From contig JBGVGI010000027.1 of assembly GCA_045121595.1 (NCBI GenBank), positions 1 through 64,000 of the forward strand: a stretch of DNA of 64,000 nucleotides. The letters run 5' to 3'. A program made the position numbers and the translations under genes. Origin of the DNA: Fumia sp045121595 (GTDB lineage Bacteria > Bacillota > Clostridia > Oscillospirales > Ruminococcaceae). Position 1 is the first letter of the stretch, and every line of letters begins with the position of its first letter. The notes under the pieces were generated by a model. The model was given only the letters and a program-made list of their open reading frames with translations, was not told the origin of the DNA and made no database searches. Of this stretch, positions 30,827 through 39,294 are shown piece after piece.

Positions 30827-32032
30827 TTATTTCACCCATACGCCTGAGGCGTTAACATAGTAGCCGTCGGGGGTTTTGCGGTTTGCGTACATAGCACCAT
30901 CTTTGCCTACATAGTACCATTTATTGTACCATTTAATCCATTTGTTTGTCGCCATAGTACCGTCTTCTTGTAAGTAATACCATTTGCCGTTTTCCTCTAT
31001 CCAGTATTTTACAACACCTGCTCCGTAGGAGTTCAGATAATACCAGTTACCATCATGTCTAATCCATTTATCTTTTTGCATCAAACCATTAGGACCAAAA
31101 AATGATGCCTTACCGCCGATTCGCTTAAATCCTTTAACCATTACACCTTCTTCGTAGTAATATGTATCATATTTAGGTTCGACCCAGGTAACATTTTCAG
31201 GAAGGTTAGTCCTGTCAACTGTATCGATTCTTACCCATAAAGCATTTTTTAAAGTCTGACCATTGTTTGTGATTTTATAAATATCTTCGATGCTTTTTAC
31301 ATTTTTCATATCATATGGGAGTAATTCAGGTTTCAATTTTCCACCACGCTTAGACACTTTGTCTGCAACAGTATTATTTTTGGAATAAAAAAATGTATTA
31401 TAAGCATAATATCTCGGAATTTCCTGTGTATCCATATAAGTAATTGTATCAGGTAAAACTATAGGAGTATTTTCTGGAACGCTATAAAAAGCACAGTATT
31501 CAATGGTTGTAACACCTTTCGGTACAACAATTGGAGTTCTCATATCGGATGCGCTTATTGCATTTTCTTTTATAGTTTTAGTATTCGGATGTATTCTGAT
31601 ACTTGCCATTCTGGCAGGTGTACAGAAAAGCGTATCATAGTTTTTGGAATACAAGCAATCACCGTATGTGGCAAAATATTGATTTTCCGGATCAACCTTG
31701 AAGGAAACTTTAGGATTGCCACTAAGGTCTATTCCTTCCAGATCCTTTCCAATTTTAACTACATCAAATCTATAAAGATCAATAGGATCATATACGTAAG
31801 TTATTCCATCAGAGATAATTAAAGTATTGGCTTCTTTTCCGGGAGCAAGGTTACCCCCTTCCCATACGCCTGAGCCTGTCAGGGTGATTGTCTTTGTTTC
31901 AGCATCATACTCCCAGTTACCTGGATCGGTGGGTGCTATTGTATATGTTTTGAATGTATATACTTCATCTGTATGGCTACAACCAATAAACACAAACATT
32001 AATGCAAAAATGGCAGCTATTATTCTTTTCAT
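30827..32032 (-). CDS. Lipoprotein with BspA-like fold segments and C-terminal cell-wall-binding repeats
   Basis: 401 residues. Signal peptide with lipobox FIGC (Cys18). The middle has leucine-rich-repeat type segments of the BspA/LRR_5 kind (ISDGITYVYDPIDLYRFDVV, IVVPKGVTTIEYCAF, PIVLPDTITYMD). The C-terminal third is a run of aromatic choline/cell-wall-binding-type repeats (GNWYYLNSYG, GKWYYLQEDGTMATNKWI, NKWYYVGKDGAMYANRK). Probably surface-anchored and adhesive or wall-associated. Paralogous to the next gene, with an almost identical last 55 residues. Confidence 0.8.
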   Translation of the reverse strand: MKRIIAAIFALMFVFIGCSHTDEVYTFKTYTIAPTDPGNWEYDAETKTITLTGSGVWEGGNLAPGKEANTLIISDGITYVYDPIDLYRFDVVKIGKDLEGIDLSGNPKVSFKVDPENQYFATYGDCLYSKNYDTLFCTPARMASIRIHPNTKTIKENAISASDMRTPIVVPKGVTTIEYCAFYSVPENTPIVLPDTITYMDTQEIPRYYAYNTFFYSKNNTVADKVSKRGGKLKPELLPYDMKNVKSIEDIYKITNNGQTLKNALWVRIDTVDRTNLPENVTWVEPKYDTYYYEEGVMVKGFKRIGGKASFFGPNGLMQKDKWIRHDGNWYYLNSYGAGVVKYWIEENGKWYYLQEDGTMATNKWIKWYNKWYYVGKDGAMYANRKTPDGYYVNASGVWVK

Positions 32033-32112
32033 AAAATTTCCTCCGATCGATAAATTATGGTTACTATGTAATTATATACTACAATATAACAGAAAAATTG
32101 TCAAATAAAGTA

Positions 32113-32137
32113 AAAGCCTGAGGTTTCCCTCAGGCTT
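32113..32137 (-). terminator. Terminator of the 465-residue cell-wall-binding protein gene
   Basis: AAAGCCTGAGG/CCTCAGGCTTT stem (32113-32123 with 32127-32137) around a short loop, T-rich on the minus strand. Confidence 0.85.
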
Positions 32138-32151
32138 TATATTATTGATTT

Positions 32152-33549
32152 TTACTTTACCCAGACACCGCTTGAGTTAACATAGTAGCCGTCGGGGGTT
32201 TTGCGGTTTGTGTACATAGCACCGTCTTTACCTACGTAGTACCATTTGTCGTACCATTTTATCCATTTATTTGTTGCCATTGTACCGTCTTCTTGTAAGT
32301 AATACCATTTGCCACCCGACTTAAGCCAGATTTTCACAACCGCCGCACCGTAGTCATTAAAATAGTACCATGTACCGTTTACCTTTTTCCAACCTGTAGC
32401 CATTTTGTAATTACTGTCAAAATAATACGTCTTACCATTCTGGAAAGTTTTCAGAGAATTGGGTTTAATATCGTAGTAAGAATAATACTTTTTCTTATCT
32501 ATACCCCTATGAATGCATGGGAGACCAATATAATTTTCAACTAAAGCCTTATTATTTCCGGAAATATATTCATACCCGCTTTCTGAGAATTTAATATCTT
32601 CAGGAAAATACATTAAAGTATCCGGATAAACTACATCAGCACTGGAACCTTTTCCATAGCTATATCCATCACCTGCAAGTGTGGTAACGCCCCATGGAAT
32701 AACAATCGGATCTGAAAGACCATAATAATATGGGATTGCACGCAAATCTATAGTATGTACATTCGGATGGAAGTTCCACTTTGTTACGGTGGATGGTATA
32801 GCATATACCATTGTGCAATCTTTACTATGCAAAACTTCATTATATAAAGTAAAATGCGGATTCTCGGTATCTAATACATATTTGTCTGCATCAAGCTCTT
32901 CAAAATCTTTCAAATCTTTCCCTATGAAAATATTGTCTGCCACAATTTCATCTACACTTGTAATTCCATCACCGATTCTGATACTCGGATTCTCCCAACT
33001 ATACTCATAAATAGCCTCATAATCATAAGGCCACTCTCCTTCACCTTTCAAAGTAAGAGTTTTTTTATCTATATCATATTCCCTTGAATAGCCTTTACCA
33101 AGTTCCATTACATAATACTGCAAATCAGGGAATATTTCAGTGCTAAGAATATTTCCTTGTGGTGCAGATATCTCCCATTCATTAGTAATTCTATTCTGAA
33201 CACACCAAAGCAATCCACTTTCTTTAACAACTATCTTCTTGACATTACGCTTATATTTTTTAACTATTTTTTTATAAAAATCCTCTTCCAAAACTTCTTT
33301 TAATTCGGGATAACTCATTTTAACATTTCCAATAAGATAATAATCGTCTTCTGAAGCTTTATCACTACTGTTTACAGCATTACTGCTGAAAGTGAGAACA
33401 CCTGTTGCTATATCAAATTCCCATATAACATTTTCACCCAATATACCTTTACTATTCTGAAATGCGGATACAAAATTACAGTTAACAAGAACAATAAGTA
33501 CTAATACTGATAAGAATATCGACAACAATGATTTTAAAATTTTATTCAT
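32152..33549 (-). CDS. Secreted BspA-like protein with cell-wall-binding repeats
   Basis: 465 residues. N-terminal hydrophobic signal segment (about 7-25) ending near VNCNFVSA; the cysteine is not in a clear lipobox, so cleavage by ordinary signal peptidase is more likely. Middle LRR_5-like segments (IRIGDGITSVDEIV, PIVIPWGVTTLAGDG) and four C-terminal repeats of the WYY-aromatic type (GTWYYFNDYG, GKWYYLQEDGTMATNKWI, DKWYYVGKDGAMYTNRK, GYYVNSSGVWVK). It is a paralogue of 30827-32032; the C-terminal repeats match at DNA level far better than the N-terminal parts. Confidence 0.8.
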   Translation of the reverse strand: MNKILKSLLSIFLSVLVLIVLVNCNFVSAFQNSKGILGENVIWEFDIATGVLTFSSNAVNSSDKASEDDYYLIGNVKMSYPELKEVLEEDFYKKIVKKYKRNVKKIVVKESGLLWCVQNRITNEWEISAPQGNILSTEIFPDLQYYVMELGKGYSREYDIDKKTLTLKGEGEWPYDYEAIYEYSWENPSIRIGDGITSVDEIVADNIFIGKDLKDFEELDADKYVLDTENPHFTLYNEVLHSKDCTMVYAIPSTVTKWNFHPNVHTIDLRAIPYYYGLSDPIVIPWGVTTLAGDGYSYGKGSSADVVYPDTLMYFPEDIKFSESGYEYISGNNKALVENYIGLPCIHRGIDKKKYYSYYDIKPNSLKTFQNGKTYYFDSNYKMATGWKKVNGTWYYFNDYGAAVVKIWLKSGGKWYYLQEDGTMATNKWIKWYDKWYYVGKDGAMYTNRKTPDGYYVNSSGVWVK

Positions 33550-33614
33550 ATAAAACCGCCCCTTTCTAATTTCATAATACTATATGATAATTATTTTGTA
33601 AAGGAGAAATTTTT

Positions 33615-33749
33615 ATGCCCGACTACAAGTCTATGTACTACAAGTTATTCAATGCGTTCACTGATGCAATAGAAATATTGCAAAAAGCACAGCAGGAAAC
33701 CGAAGATATCTACATTGATACCTCCGATGATGAGGAAAATGAAGAATAA
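33615..33749 (+). CDS. Small conserved-looking protein, 44 residues
   Basis: ATG at 33615 is preceded by a strong AAAGGAG site with seven-base spacing and followed by a clean terminator. The product begins MPDYKSMYYKLFNAFTDAIE, continues with ILQKAQQETEDIYID and ends in an acidic tail (SDDEENEE). It should form an amphipathic helix; no membrane segment or cysteine. I recall similar short YKxMYxxLFN proteins in other Clostridia, without a known function. It stands alone between two minus-strand genes. Confidence 0.72.
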   Translation: MPDYKSMYYKLFNAFTDAIEILQKAQQETEDIYIDTSDDEENEE

Positions 33750-33754
33750 TAACC

Positions 33755-33789
33755 AAAAAAGCATCGACAATTTTTGTCGATGCTTTTTT
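33755..33789. terminator. Terminator of the 44-residue gene
   Basis: Perfect 16-base stem with a three-base loop, bordered by A and T runs, so it also ends the converging oxidoreductase gene. Confidence 0.88.
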
Positions 33790-33810
33790 ATATATAACTC
33801 TTTCTTCCGA

Positions 33811-35109
33811 TTATTCGTAATCTGCGATATCGATGGGTTTACCACCGTTTACTCTGGATTCTTCCAAAGCGAGTGCCATATAATGGCTCTGTACGGATTT
33901 ATCGATAGAAGTGAGAGCAGAACCTACTTCTACGTCATTCTGAACGAGTTCGAGAAGATCCTGAACAAGGCGTTTGTCACCGCCACCGTGACCACTGAAG
34001 TCATCGGAAAGTGTGCTTACGTCGATAACGATGGGCTCTTCACCGAACTTCCATGCTCTGATTACGTTGTTAGCGCTGTCAGCATAAGACATTTCGTTGT
34101 TAGCTTCGATAGCACCTTTAGTACCCATAATCTTAATAGCACGGCCTGTTTTGTTTGTGAATGCACACATTGTGAAGTTGATAGTAACACCGTTTTCCAT
34201 TTCAGCATTTACAACCTGATGGTCAACAACGTTGTTGTCACAATGATATACGCATCTGCCGTAAGGACCTGTTTTGATAGCTTCGTAAACTTTTTCTTCC
34301 GTGGGGTTAACAGCAAGGATATCGGAAGGATAGGAAACGCCGTATCTGATACCTGTTTTTTCGCCTGTGATATAAATCTTTTCAGCATCGTAAGGACATT
34401 CGTCTTTTACCTTACAACCGTCAAGACAACGGAGTGTTGCACCTGCGGGTGCATTTTCTTCTTTGAAGAGAGAAAGAGAACCAAAAGAAGAAACACGTTT
34501 GCATTTCTGACCTGTAAGCCATACGAAGATATCCATATCGTGGCAGCATTTCTGCAAAATCATAGGACTTGTTGTTTCGGAGTTTCTCCAGTTACCACGA
34601 ACAAAGCTGTGAGCCTGATGCCAGTAAGCAACGTTTTCGATACCCTGGATAGAAACGATATCACCGATAAGACCGGAATCAATAATTTCCTTGATTTTCT
34701 GATAGAAAACAGTGTAACGGAGAACGTGGCAAACCACAACGTGTCTTTTGTATTTGTTAGCAGCGTCCGCTACCTTTTTACATTCAACGGGGTCGGGAGA
34801 AATGGGTTTTTCCAAAAGAAGGTGATAACCCTTTTCAAGAGCAGGGATAGCGTGTCCCATATGCTGACGGTCCATTGTACAGATAAACATAACGTCAGCA
34901 AGTTTATCTTCTTTTAAAAGTTCTTCAGCGGAGCTGTAACAAGCTTCATCGGGAAGATTATAGAGTTTTTTCCATTTTTCAACTTTTTCGGGAACGATGT
35001 CTGCTACTGCTACGATTTCCATATCGTCGGAAAGGAAAGGCTGACATTCAGAATAAACGCCGCCACGGCTTCCAAGACCAACAACTGCGACTGTAACTTT
35101 ACGTTTCAT
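33811..35109 (-). CDS. Gfo/Idh/MocA-family oxidoreductase
   Basis: 432 residues. N-terminal Rossmann fold (VAVVGLGSRGG near 7-17) and the family EKP motif (LLLEKPISP near 97) followed by the substrate domain. An unusual internal stretch has regularly spaced cysteines (CLDGCKVKDECPYDAEKI near 228 and GRCVYHCDNN near 272), which suggests a bound zinc or other metal. Relatives oxidise sugars or inositols with NAD(P). Start at 35109 after GGAGG; upstream in-frame codons overlap the divergent AraC gene. Probably controlled by that regulator. Confidence 0.87.
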   Translation of the reverse strand: MKRKVTVAVVGLGSRGGVYSECQPFLSDDMEIVAVADIVPEKVEKWKKLYNLPDEACYSSAEELLKEDKLADVMFICTMDRQHMGHAIPALEKGYHLLLEKPISPDPVECKKVADAANKYKRHVVVCHVLRYTVFYQKIKEIIDSGLIGDIVSIQGIENVAYWHQAHSFVRGNWRNSETTSPMILQKCCHDMDIFVWLTGQKCKRVSSFGSLSLFKEENAPAGATLRCLDGCKVKDECPYDAEKIYITGEKTGIRYGVSYPSDILAVNPTEEKVYEAIKTGPYGRCVYHCDNNVVDHQVVNAEMENGVTINFTMCAFTNKTGRAIKIMGTKGAIEANNEMSYADSANNVIRAWKFGEEPIVIDVSTLSDDFSGHGGGDKRLVQDLLELVQNDVEVGSALTSIDKSVQSHYMALALEESRVNGGKPIDIADYE

Positions 35110-35140
35110 ATGTAATTTCCTCCAAAATTTAATTTTACTA

Positions 35141-35169
35141 TTCACATTATAAACCTTTTGTGTTATAAT
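35141..35169 (+). promoter_or_regulatory. Promoter of the AraC regulator at 35226
   Basis: TTCACA (35141-35146), 17-base spacer, TATAAT (35164-35169). A minus-strand -10 (TATAAT, 35146-35151) for the oxidoreductase overlaps it. A 9-base inverted repeat, AAACCTTTT (35151-35159) with AAAAGGTTT (35182-35190), brackets the plus-strand -10 box and could be the operator. Confidence 0.55.
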
Positions 35170-35225
35170 TAAAATGTAAAAAAAAGGTTTTTTATTGTAC
35201 AAATGTTGTTTTTGAGGTGGTAAAT

Positions 35226-36056
35226 GTGCCAAATTTTATTAATGGAATTTATGAAAATCACCAAAACGTCAATCCCGTACTCGCAGTTTACCAATGCGGA
35301 TGGCAGAAATCAGGCCCCAGTCATTCGGCGGGCCCCGGTATCTGGTACCATTATTCGCTCCACTACGTAGTAAAGGGAAAAGGACTTTTTGTCCACGACG
35401 GCAGAGAGTATGAAGTCAAAGCGGGACAGTGTTTCGTTATCCATCCGAACAAAACTGCCTTTTATAAAGCTGACGAAGATGACCCCTGGGAATACCGTTG
35501 GGTGAACTTTGCGGGAACTGAAGCAAGAAAGCTTTTGGAAAAATCGGGCATCACCGACAAAAGCCCCGTAGTAAAATGCTCCAATGGTGAAGACATCGGA
35601 AGGTACTTGGATCTTCTTTACAGTATGTCAAACGAAACAGGAAACAAGGAACTTGCGATGATCGGTTACCTTTACCTTGTTTTTGCATACCTTGTGAGAG
35701 AAACGAGCACCTGGGGAAAACCCGCACAGGTTTATCTTGAAAACGCCGTTGAATACATCGACGACCACTGTTGTTATAAAATTTCGGTTGAGGACGTCGC
35801 AAACAACGTCGGTATTGAGCGTTCCTACCTTTACAGAATTTTCAAACGTGAGATGGGTTGTTCGGTATCCGAGTATATTCAGCTTCGAAAACTTGAAAAC
35901 GCAAAAACTCTGCTTCTGAACACTAATATGTCAACTGCCGAGATTGCAAACTCGTTAAGCTTCGACTCCCCCTCCCACTTCTCAAAATCCTTTAAGAATA
36001 ATTTAGGACTCACCCCATCGGAATTCAGAAAAGAAAATAAAAGAGTAGATAACTAA
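35226..36056 (+). CDS. AraC-family transcriptional regulator
   Basis: 276 residues. N-terminal cupin sensor (YHYSLHYVVKGKGLFVHDGR near 40-60 and GQCFVIHPNKTAFYKAD) and C-terminal double helix-turn-helix (ISVEDVANNVGIERSYLYRI near 185, then the STAEIANSLSF and SPSHFSKSFK blocks near 240-255). GTG start at 35226 follows GAGGTGG; a GTG at 35217 lies inside that site. Divergent from the oxidoreductase with a 116-base gap, so it most likely controls that gene. Sugar effector is inference from family. Confidence 0.9.
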   Translation: MPNFINGIYENHQNVNPVLAVYQCGWQKSGPSHSAGPGIWYHYSLHYVVKGKGLFVHDGREYEVKAGQCFVIHPNKTAFYKADEDDPWEYRWVNFAGTEARKLLEKSGITDKSPVVKCSNGEDIGRYLDLLYSMSNETGNKELAMIGYLYLVFAYLVRETSTWGKPAQVYLENAVEYIDDHCCYKISVEDVANNVGIERSYLYRIFKREMGCSVSEYIQLRKLENAKTLLLNTNMSTAEIANSLSFDSPSHFSKSFKNNLGLTPSEFRKENKRVDN

Positions 36057-36086
36057 AAAGGTTCGGGATTTTCCCGAACCTTTTTT
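36055..36086. terminator. Bidirectional terminator between the AraC gene and gtrA
   Basis: Near-perfect 14-base stem AAAAAGGTTCGGGA with TCCCGAACCTTTTT, TTT loop. Confidence 0.9.
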
Positions 36087-36480
36087 ACAGTGTATCTTCC
36101 TGATTTTTGTAAACCACAAATTTGCAGAAAAGAAATTCCAGGACAAAGTTTGAAAGCATTGTAACGGCAAGTACAATATAATCGTTTACACCACTTCCCT
36201 CAGCAACGTGTCCGAGATATGTGGAAACGGGAGTGAACACAAGATAAAATCCGAAAACCTTGAGCATCGCAACGGGTACGTTTGCGGCGGATTTAAAGGT
36301 AAATCTTCTGTTAAACGTAAAGTTCCAGATTATCGACAAAATAAGTGAAATAAGATAAGCAGGCCAGTATTTAAACTTAATCGCCTCGTTTAAAAGAGTA
36401 AATGAAGCTACCTGAATAACCCCTGCTGATATTGAAAACAGAGTAAATTTTATCATCTGAATAACGTTCTTTTTATCCAT
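36085..36480 (-). CDS. GtrA-family membrane protein
   Basis: 131 residues with four membrane helices and the family blocks FTLFSISAGVIQVASF, ISLILSIIWNFTFNRRFTF (near 42-60, with the conserved NFxxNRxFTF) and FLFCKFVVYK. Relatives help translocate or flip polyprenyl-linked sugars for surface glycan modification. No glycosyltransferase partner lies next to it. Ends at a terminator shared with the AraC gene. Confidence 0.87.
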   Translation of the reverse strand: MDKKNVIQMIKFTLFSISAGVIQVASFTLLNEAIKFKYWPAYLISLILSIIWNFTFNRRFTFKSAANVPVAMLKVFGFYLVFTPVSTYLGHVAEGSGVNDYIVLAVTMLSNFVLEFLFCKFVVYKNQEDTL

Positions 36481-36532
36481 ACAACCACTCCTTACTAAGA
36501 TTTTACCATAAAACTACAAAAATTGCAATCAA

Positions 36533-36560
36533 AAAACCGAGTGGAGTTCCACTCGGTTTT
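36533..36560 (-). terminator. Terminator of mscL
   Basis: 13-base perfect stem AAAACCGAGTGGA with TCCACTCGGTTTT and two-base loop, followed by TTTTTTGATT on the minus strand. Confidence 0.9.
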
Positions 36561-36564
36561 GTTT

Positions 36565-36993
36565 TTACTGTTTTTCTTTGAGCAAGTCGCGGATTTCGGT
36601 TAAAAGCTCTGCTTCTGTGGGAGCAGGAGGTGCAGCCTCCTCTACGGGAGCTTCTTCTTTCTTGCGAAGCTTTTCACCTGCTTTTGTGATAAAGCGGATT
36701 GTAAAGAAAATAGAAAATGCAATAATCAAAAAGTCTACGACGTTCTGAATAAAGTTACCGTACATAATAGCAACTTCGGGTTTTATTACTGCATCGTTTT
36801 CCAAAACTGCGGGGCTCAAAACCCATTTAAGTGCTTTAAATTCCATACCTGCTGTAAGGAAGCCAAAGAAAGGCATAATGATATCGTTAACGAGCGACGT
36901 AACGATTTTGCCAAATGCACCGCCGACGATAACGCCGACTGCCATATCAATAACGTTTCCTTTAAGTGCAAATGCTTTAAAATCTTTCCACAT
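36565..36993 (-). CDS. mscL: Large-conductance mechanosensitive channel
   Basis: 142 residues, two membrane helices. N-terminal amphipathic helix and pore-lining TM1 are typical (FKAFALKGNVIDMAVGVIVG near 4-23 with the glycine-rich face), then a periplasm-side loop, TM2 (VVDFLIIAFSIFFTIRF near 83-100), a charged linker and a C-terminal helical bundle. Opens under membrane tension to protect against osmotic downshock. Start at 36993 after AAAGGAG; upstream in-frame codons belong to the leader. Confidence 0.95.
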   Translation of the reverse strand: MWKDFKAFALKGNVIDMAVGVIVGGAFGKIVTSLVNDIIMPFFGFLTAGMEFKALKWVLSPAVLENDAVIKPEVAIMYGNFIQNVVDFLIIAFSIFFTIRFITKAGEKLRKKEEAPVEEAAPPAPTEAELLTEIRDLLKEKQ

Positions 36994-37073
36994 AATAAAA
37001 ACTCCTTTATCTTTGATAATTTTATTATACATTCCTTCGACAAAAGTTGCAAGAGTTTTCGGCAAAAAAATAA

Positions 37074-37099
37074 AGGGTGGAGAACGCCGTCTCCACCCT
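37074..37099 (-). terminator. Terminator of the aldolase gene
   Basis: AGGGTGGAGA/TCTCCACCCT stem with six-base loop, followed by TTTATTTTTTTGCC on the minus strand. Confidence 0.85.
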
Positions 37100-37110
37100 C
37101 ATTTTTAAGA

Positions 37111-37974
37111 TTAAGCTTTGTTAACAGAACCAAAGAGTTCCATTTTTTCTTTAACTGTAGCTTTGATAGCTTCGAAGCCGGGAGCGAGAACTTTACGGGG
37201 GTCAAAACCTTTGCCCTGCAAGTCTTTGCCTTCTTCGATGTATTTTCTTGTAGCTGCAGCGAAAGCGAGCTGACATTCTGTGTTAACGTTGATTTTGGAA
37301 ACGCCGAGAGAAATTGCTTTTTTGATCATTTCTTCGGGGATACCTGTACCACCGTGCAAAACGAGAGGCATAACGCCTGTGAGCTGCTGGATTTTATCAA
37401 GAGCGTTAAAATCAAGACCTGCCCAGTTTTCAGGGTATTTACCGTGGATGTTACCGATACCTGCAGCGAGCATTGTAACGCCCAAATCAGCAATCATTTT
37501 GCATTCGTTGGGGTCAGCAACTTCACCTGCACCGATAACGCCGTCTTCTTCACCACCGATAGAACCAACTTCAGCTTCCAAAGAAAGACCTTTAGCTTCG
37601 CAGATGCCTACGAGTTCTTTAGTTTTTTCGATGTTTTCTTCAATAGGGTAATGAGAACCGTCGAACATTACAGAAGAAAAACCTGCTTCGATACATTTCT
37701 TAGCACCTTCATAGGAGCCGTGGTCGAGATGCAAAGCAACGGGAACTGTGATGTTAAGTTCTTCGAGCATACCGTTTACCATACCAACGATAGTTTTGTA
37801 ACCACCCATGTATTTTCCTGCACCTTCGGAAACACCGAGGATAACGGGAGAGTTGTTTTCCTGTGCTGTAAGCAAAACAGCTTTTGTCCATTCAAGGTTG
37901 TTGATGTTGAACTGACCAACAGCGTATTTGCCTGCTTTAGCCTTTGTCAACATTTCTTTCGCAGATACTAACAT
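37111..37974 (-). CDS. fba: Class II fructose-1,6-bisphosphate aldolase
   Basis: Zinc-dependent cleavage of fructose-1,6-bisphosphate to glyceraldehyde-3-phosphate and dihydroxyacetone phosphate. 287 residues. Blocks: AVGQFNINNLEW near 18-29, VALHLDHGSYEGAKKCI near 78-94 with the catalytic aspartate and first zinc histidine, MFDGSHYPIEEN near 104-115, LEAEVGSIGGEEDG near 132-145 and LHGGTGIPEEMIKKAI near 211-226. Consistent with the FbaA/Fda type of Firmicutes rather than tagatose-bisphosphate aldolase, although the two are close. Own promoter and terminator. Confidence 0.93.
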   Translation of the reverse strand: MLVSAKEMLTKAKAGKYAVGQFNINNLEWTKAVLLTAQENNSPVILGVSEGAGKYMGGYKTIVGMVNGMLEELNITVPVALHLDHGSYEGAKKCIEAGFSSVMFDGSHYPIEENIEKTKELVGICEAKGLSLEAEVGSIGGEEDGVIGAGEVADPNECKMIADLGVTMLAAGIGNIHGKYPENWAGLDFNALDKIQQLTGVMPLVLHGGTGIPEEMIKKAISLGVSKINVNTECQLAFAAATRKYIEEGKDLQGKGFDPRKVLAPGFEAIKATVKEKMELFGSVNKA

Positions 37975-38006
37975 AATAAACCTCCAAAATTTTTTATTTC
38001 ACAAGT

Positions 38007-38035
38007 ATTATACCTTATGTTAAATGAAAATGCAA
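38007..38035 (-). promoter_or_regulatory. Promoter of fba
   Basis: On the minus strand TTGCAT (38030-38035), 17-base spacer, TATAAT (38007-38012). Confidence 0.7.
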
Positions 38036-38071
38036 GGCATTTGCGAAAAGTTTCACAAAATAGATAAAATA

Positions 38072-38095
38072 AAAGCCACTCGTCAGAGTGGCTTT
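38072..38095 (-). terminator. Terminator of the 354-residue lipoprotein gene
   Basis: Perfect 10-base stem AAAGCCACTC/GAGTGGCTTT with GTCA loop, T-rich on the minus strand. Confidence 0.85.
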
Positions 38096-38101
38096 GTGAT
38101 T

Positions 38102-39166
38102 TTATTCAGTTACTTCTTCGGAAGCATCTGCACTAACTTCAGGTGCAGAAGTCATCAAAGGTTTTTCTTTGATATTTTTGGGAGAATGTTTGCTCAAGGA
38201 TTTTTCGTTCTTCTCGATTTCAATTCCTTCAGCCCATTCAGCGATTTTTGCGTTGTATTCGTCCATTTTGAGTTTGGAAAGAACTGTTGCACGTGTGTTT
38301 TCGAAATCTGTTTCGTCGGTTGCAACAGTCTTAACTACCATAGCCATACCGCTTTCGCTTACAACAGTTACAGAACCAACTTCTGCTTTTGCAGCGTCGA
38401 TAATTACGGGAGGAGTGCTCGTTGTATCCTCAAAATCAACTACAGCCATAAGCTGGTCAACTGTGTACATAGAGTTTTCGCCGTAAATTTCGTTAAGAAC
38501 AGCTTCAAAATCAGAAGAAGCTTCGAGTTTTGCTTTATAGCTTTCAAGTTCTGCCTCGACTTCTTCAGCAGGACGTTCAGTTGCATTACCCTGTTCGTCA
38601 TAAGTGTATGTGTCTACGGGAATATAGAAAACTTTACCGAAGTTTTCATAGAAGTAAGCTTTAAGCTCGTCAACGGGAGCTTCTTCACTTCCGCCTTCGC
38701 CGTAGATTTCGTTGAAGATTACAGAGCTCTTGTACTGGTTAAGCTGCAAAGCTTTGTAAGATTCAAGACCGAAACCTTTGTTGTAGTAATCCATCTGAGC
38801 ATTTGCCTGATTATAATAGGATTCAGACATAGTGTCAAGGTAGCTCTTTGTTTCAGCAGTAACGGAAAGTTCGAGCTCGTCAAATTTGTTTTCAACGGCA
38901 AAGTATCTTTTTGCTGTAGCTTCAGCTTCGTCGATTACCCACTGAAGGCCGTCTTTTTCTTCGATTGTCTGGTCATAAGGAGTTTTTGTGGGGTCAAAGC
39001 CTTCAACTGCGGATGCAGCATCGTAAGCTGTGAGAGACATACCTACGTACATACCGGAAGAGATGGTATCGTCACCGGATTTGAATGCCCATGTAGTATC
39101 AGCGCCGCAGGAAGCGAGGCTGAGCATTGTTGTTGCGGCTAAAACACCTGCAATAATTTTTTTCAT
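38102..39166 (-). CDS. Lipoprotein, possibly a PrsA/SurA-like foldase
   Basis: 354 residues. Signal peptide ends in lipobox LASC (Cys20). The mature protein is long, helical and acidic, with tyrosine-rich segments (SESYYNQANAQMDYYNKG) and an ENFGKVFYIPVDTYTYDEQG stretch that resembles the start of a parvulin-type prolyl isomerase domain, followed by AEVGSVTVVSESGMAMVVK. The layout (lipoprotein, N-terminal helical arm, rotamase-like middle) fits extracellular foldases, but active-site residues could not be confirmed. Start at 39166 after GAAAGG. Single gene with its own promoter and terminator. Confidence 0.7.
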   Translation of the reverse strand: MKKIIAGVLAATTMLSLASCGADTTWAFKSGDDTISSGMYVGMSLTAYDAASAVEGFDPTKTPYDQTIEEKDGLQWVIDEAEATAKRYFAVENKFDELELSVTAETKSYLDTMSESYYNQANAQMDYYNKGFGLESYKALQLNQYKSSVIFNEIYGEGGSEEAPVDELKAYFYENFGKVFYIPVDTYTYDEQGNATERPAEEVEAELESYKAKLEASSDFEAVLNEIYGENSMYTVDQLMAVVDFEDTTSTPPVIIDAAKAEVGSVTVVSESGMAMVVKTVATDETDFENTRATVLSKLKMDEYNAKIAEWAEGIEIEKNEKSLSKHSPKNIKEKPLMTSAPEVSADASEEVTE

Positions 39167-39204
39167 AATATCATACCTTTCAATAAAAAATTGATACAAA
39201 ATGT

Positions 39205-39233
39205 ATTATACAACAAAAAAAACAATTTGTCCA
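39205..39233 (-). promoter_or_regulatory. Promoter of the 354-residue lipoprotein gene
   Basis: On the minus strand TGGACA (39228-39233), 17-base spacer, TATAAT (39205-39210). Confidence 0.65.
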
Positions 39234-39294
39234 GCATAAAATTAACCTATTTTCGTTTTTTTACATAGCATGTTAAAAGAAATGAGGTATTACC

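Noticed and set aside
33715..34917. Open frame of about 400 codons antisense to the oxidoreductase gene
   Set aside because: It has a cysteine/phenylalanine-rich, non-protein-like composition, no ribosome site, crosses the 44-residue gene terminator, and mirrors a clearly coding frame.
38024..39142. Open frame of about 370 codons antisense to the lipoprotein gene
   Set aside because: Composition is implausible (Phe, Cys, Val rich) and the opposite strand has a lipobox, promoter and terminator.
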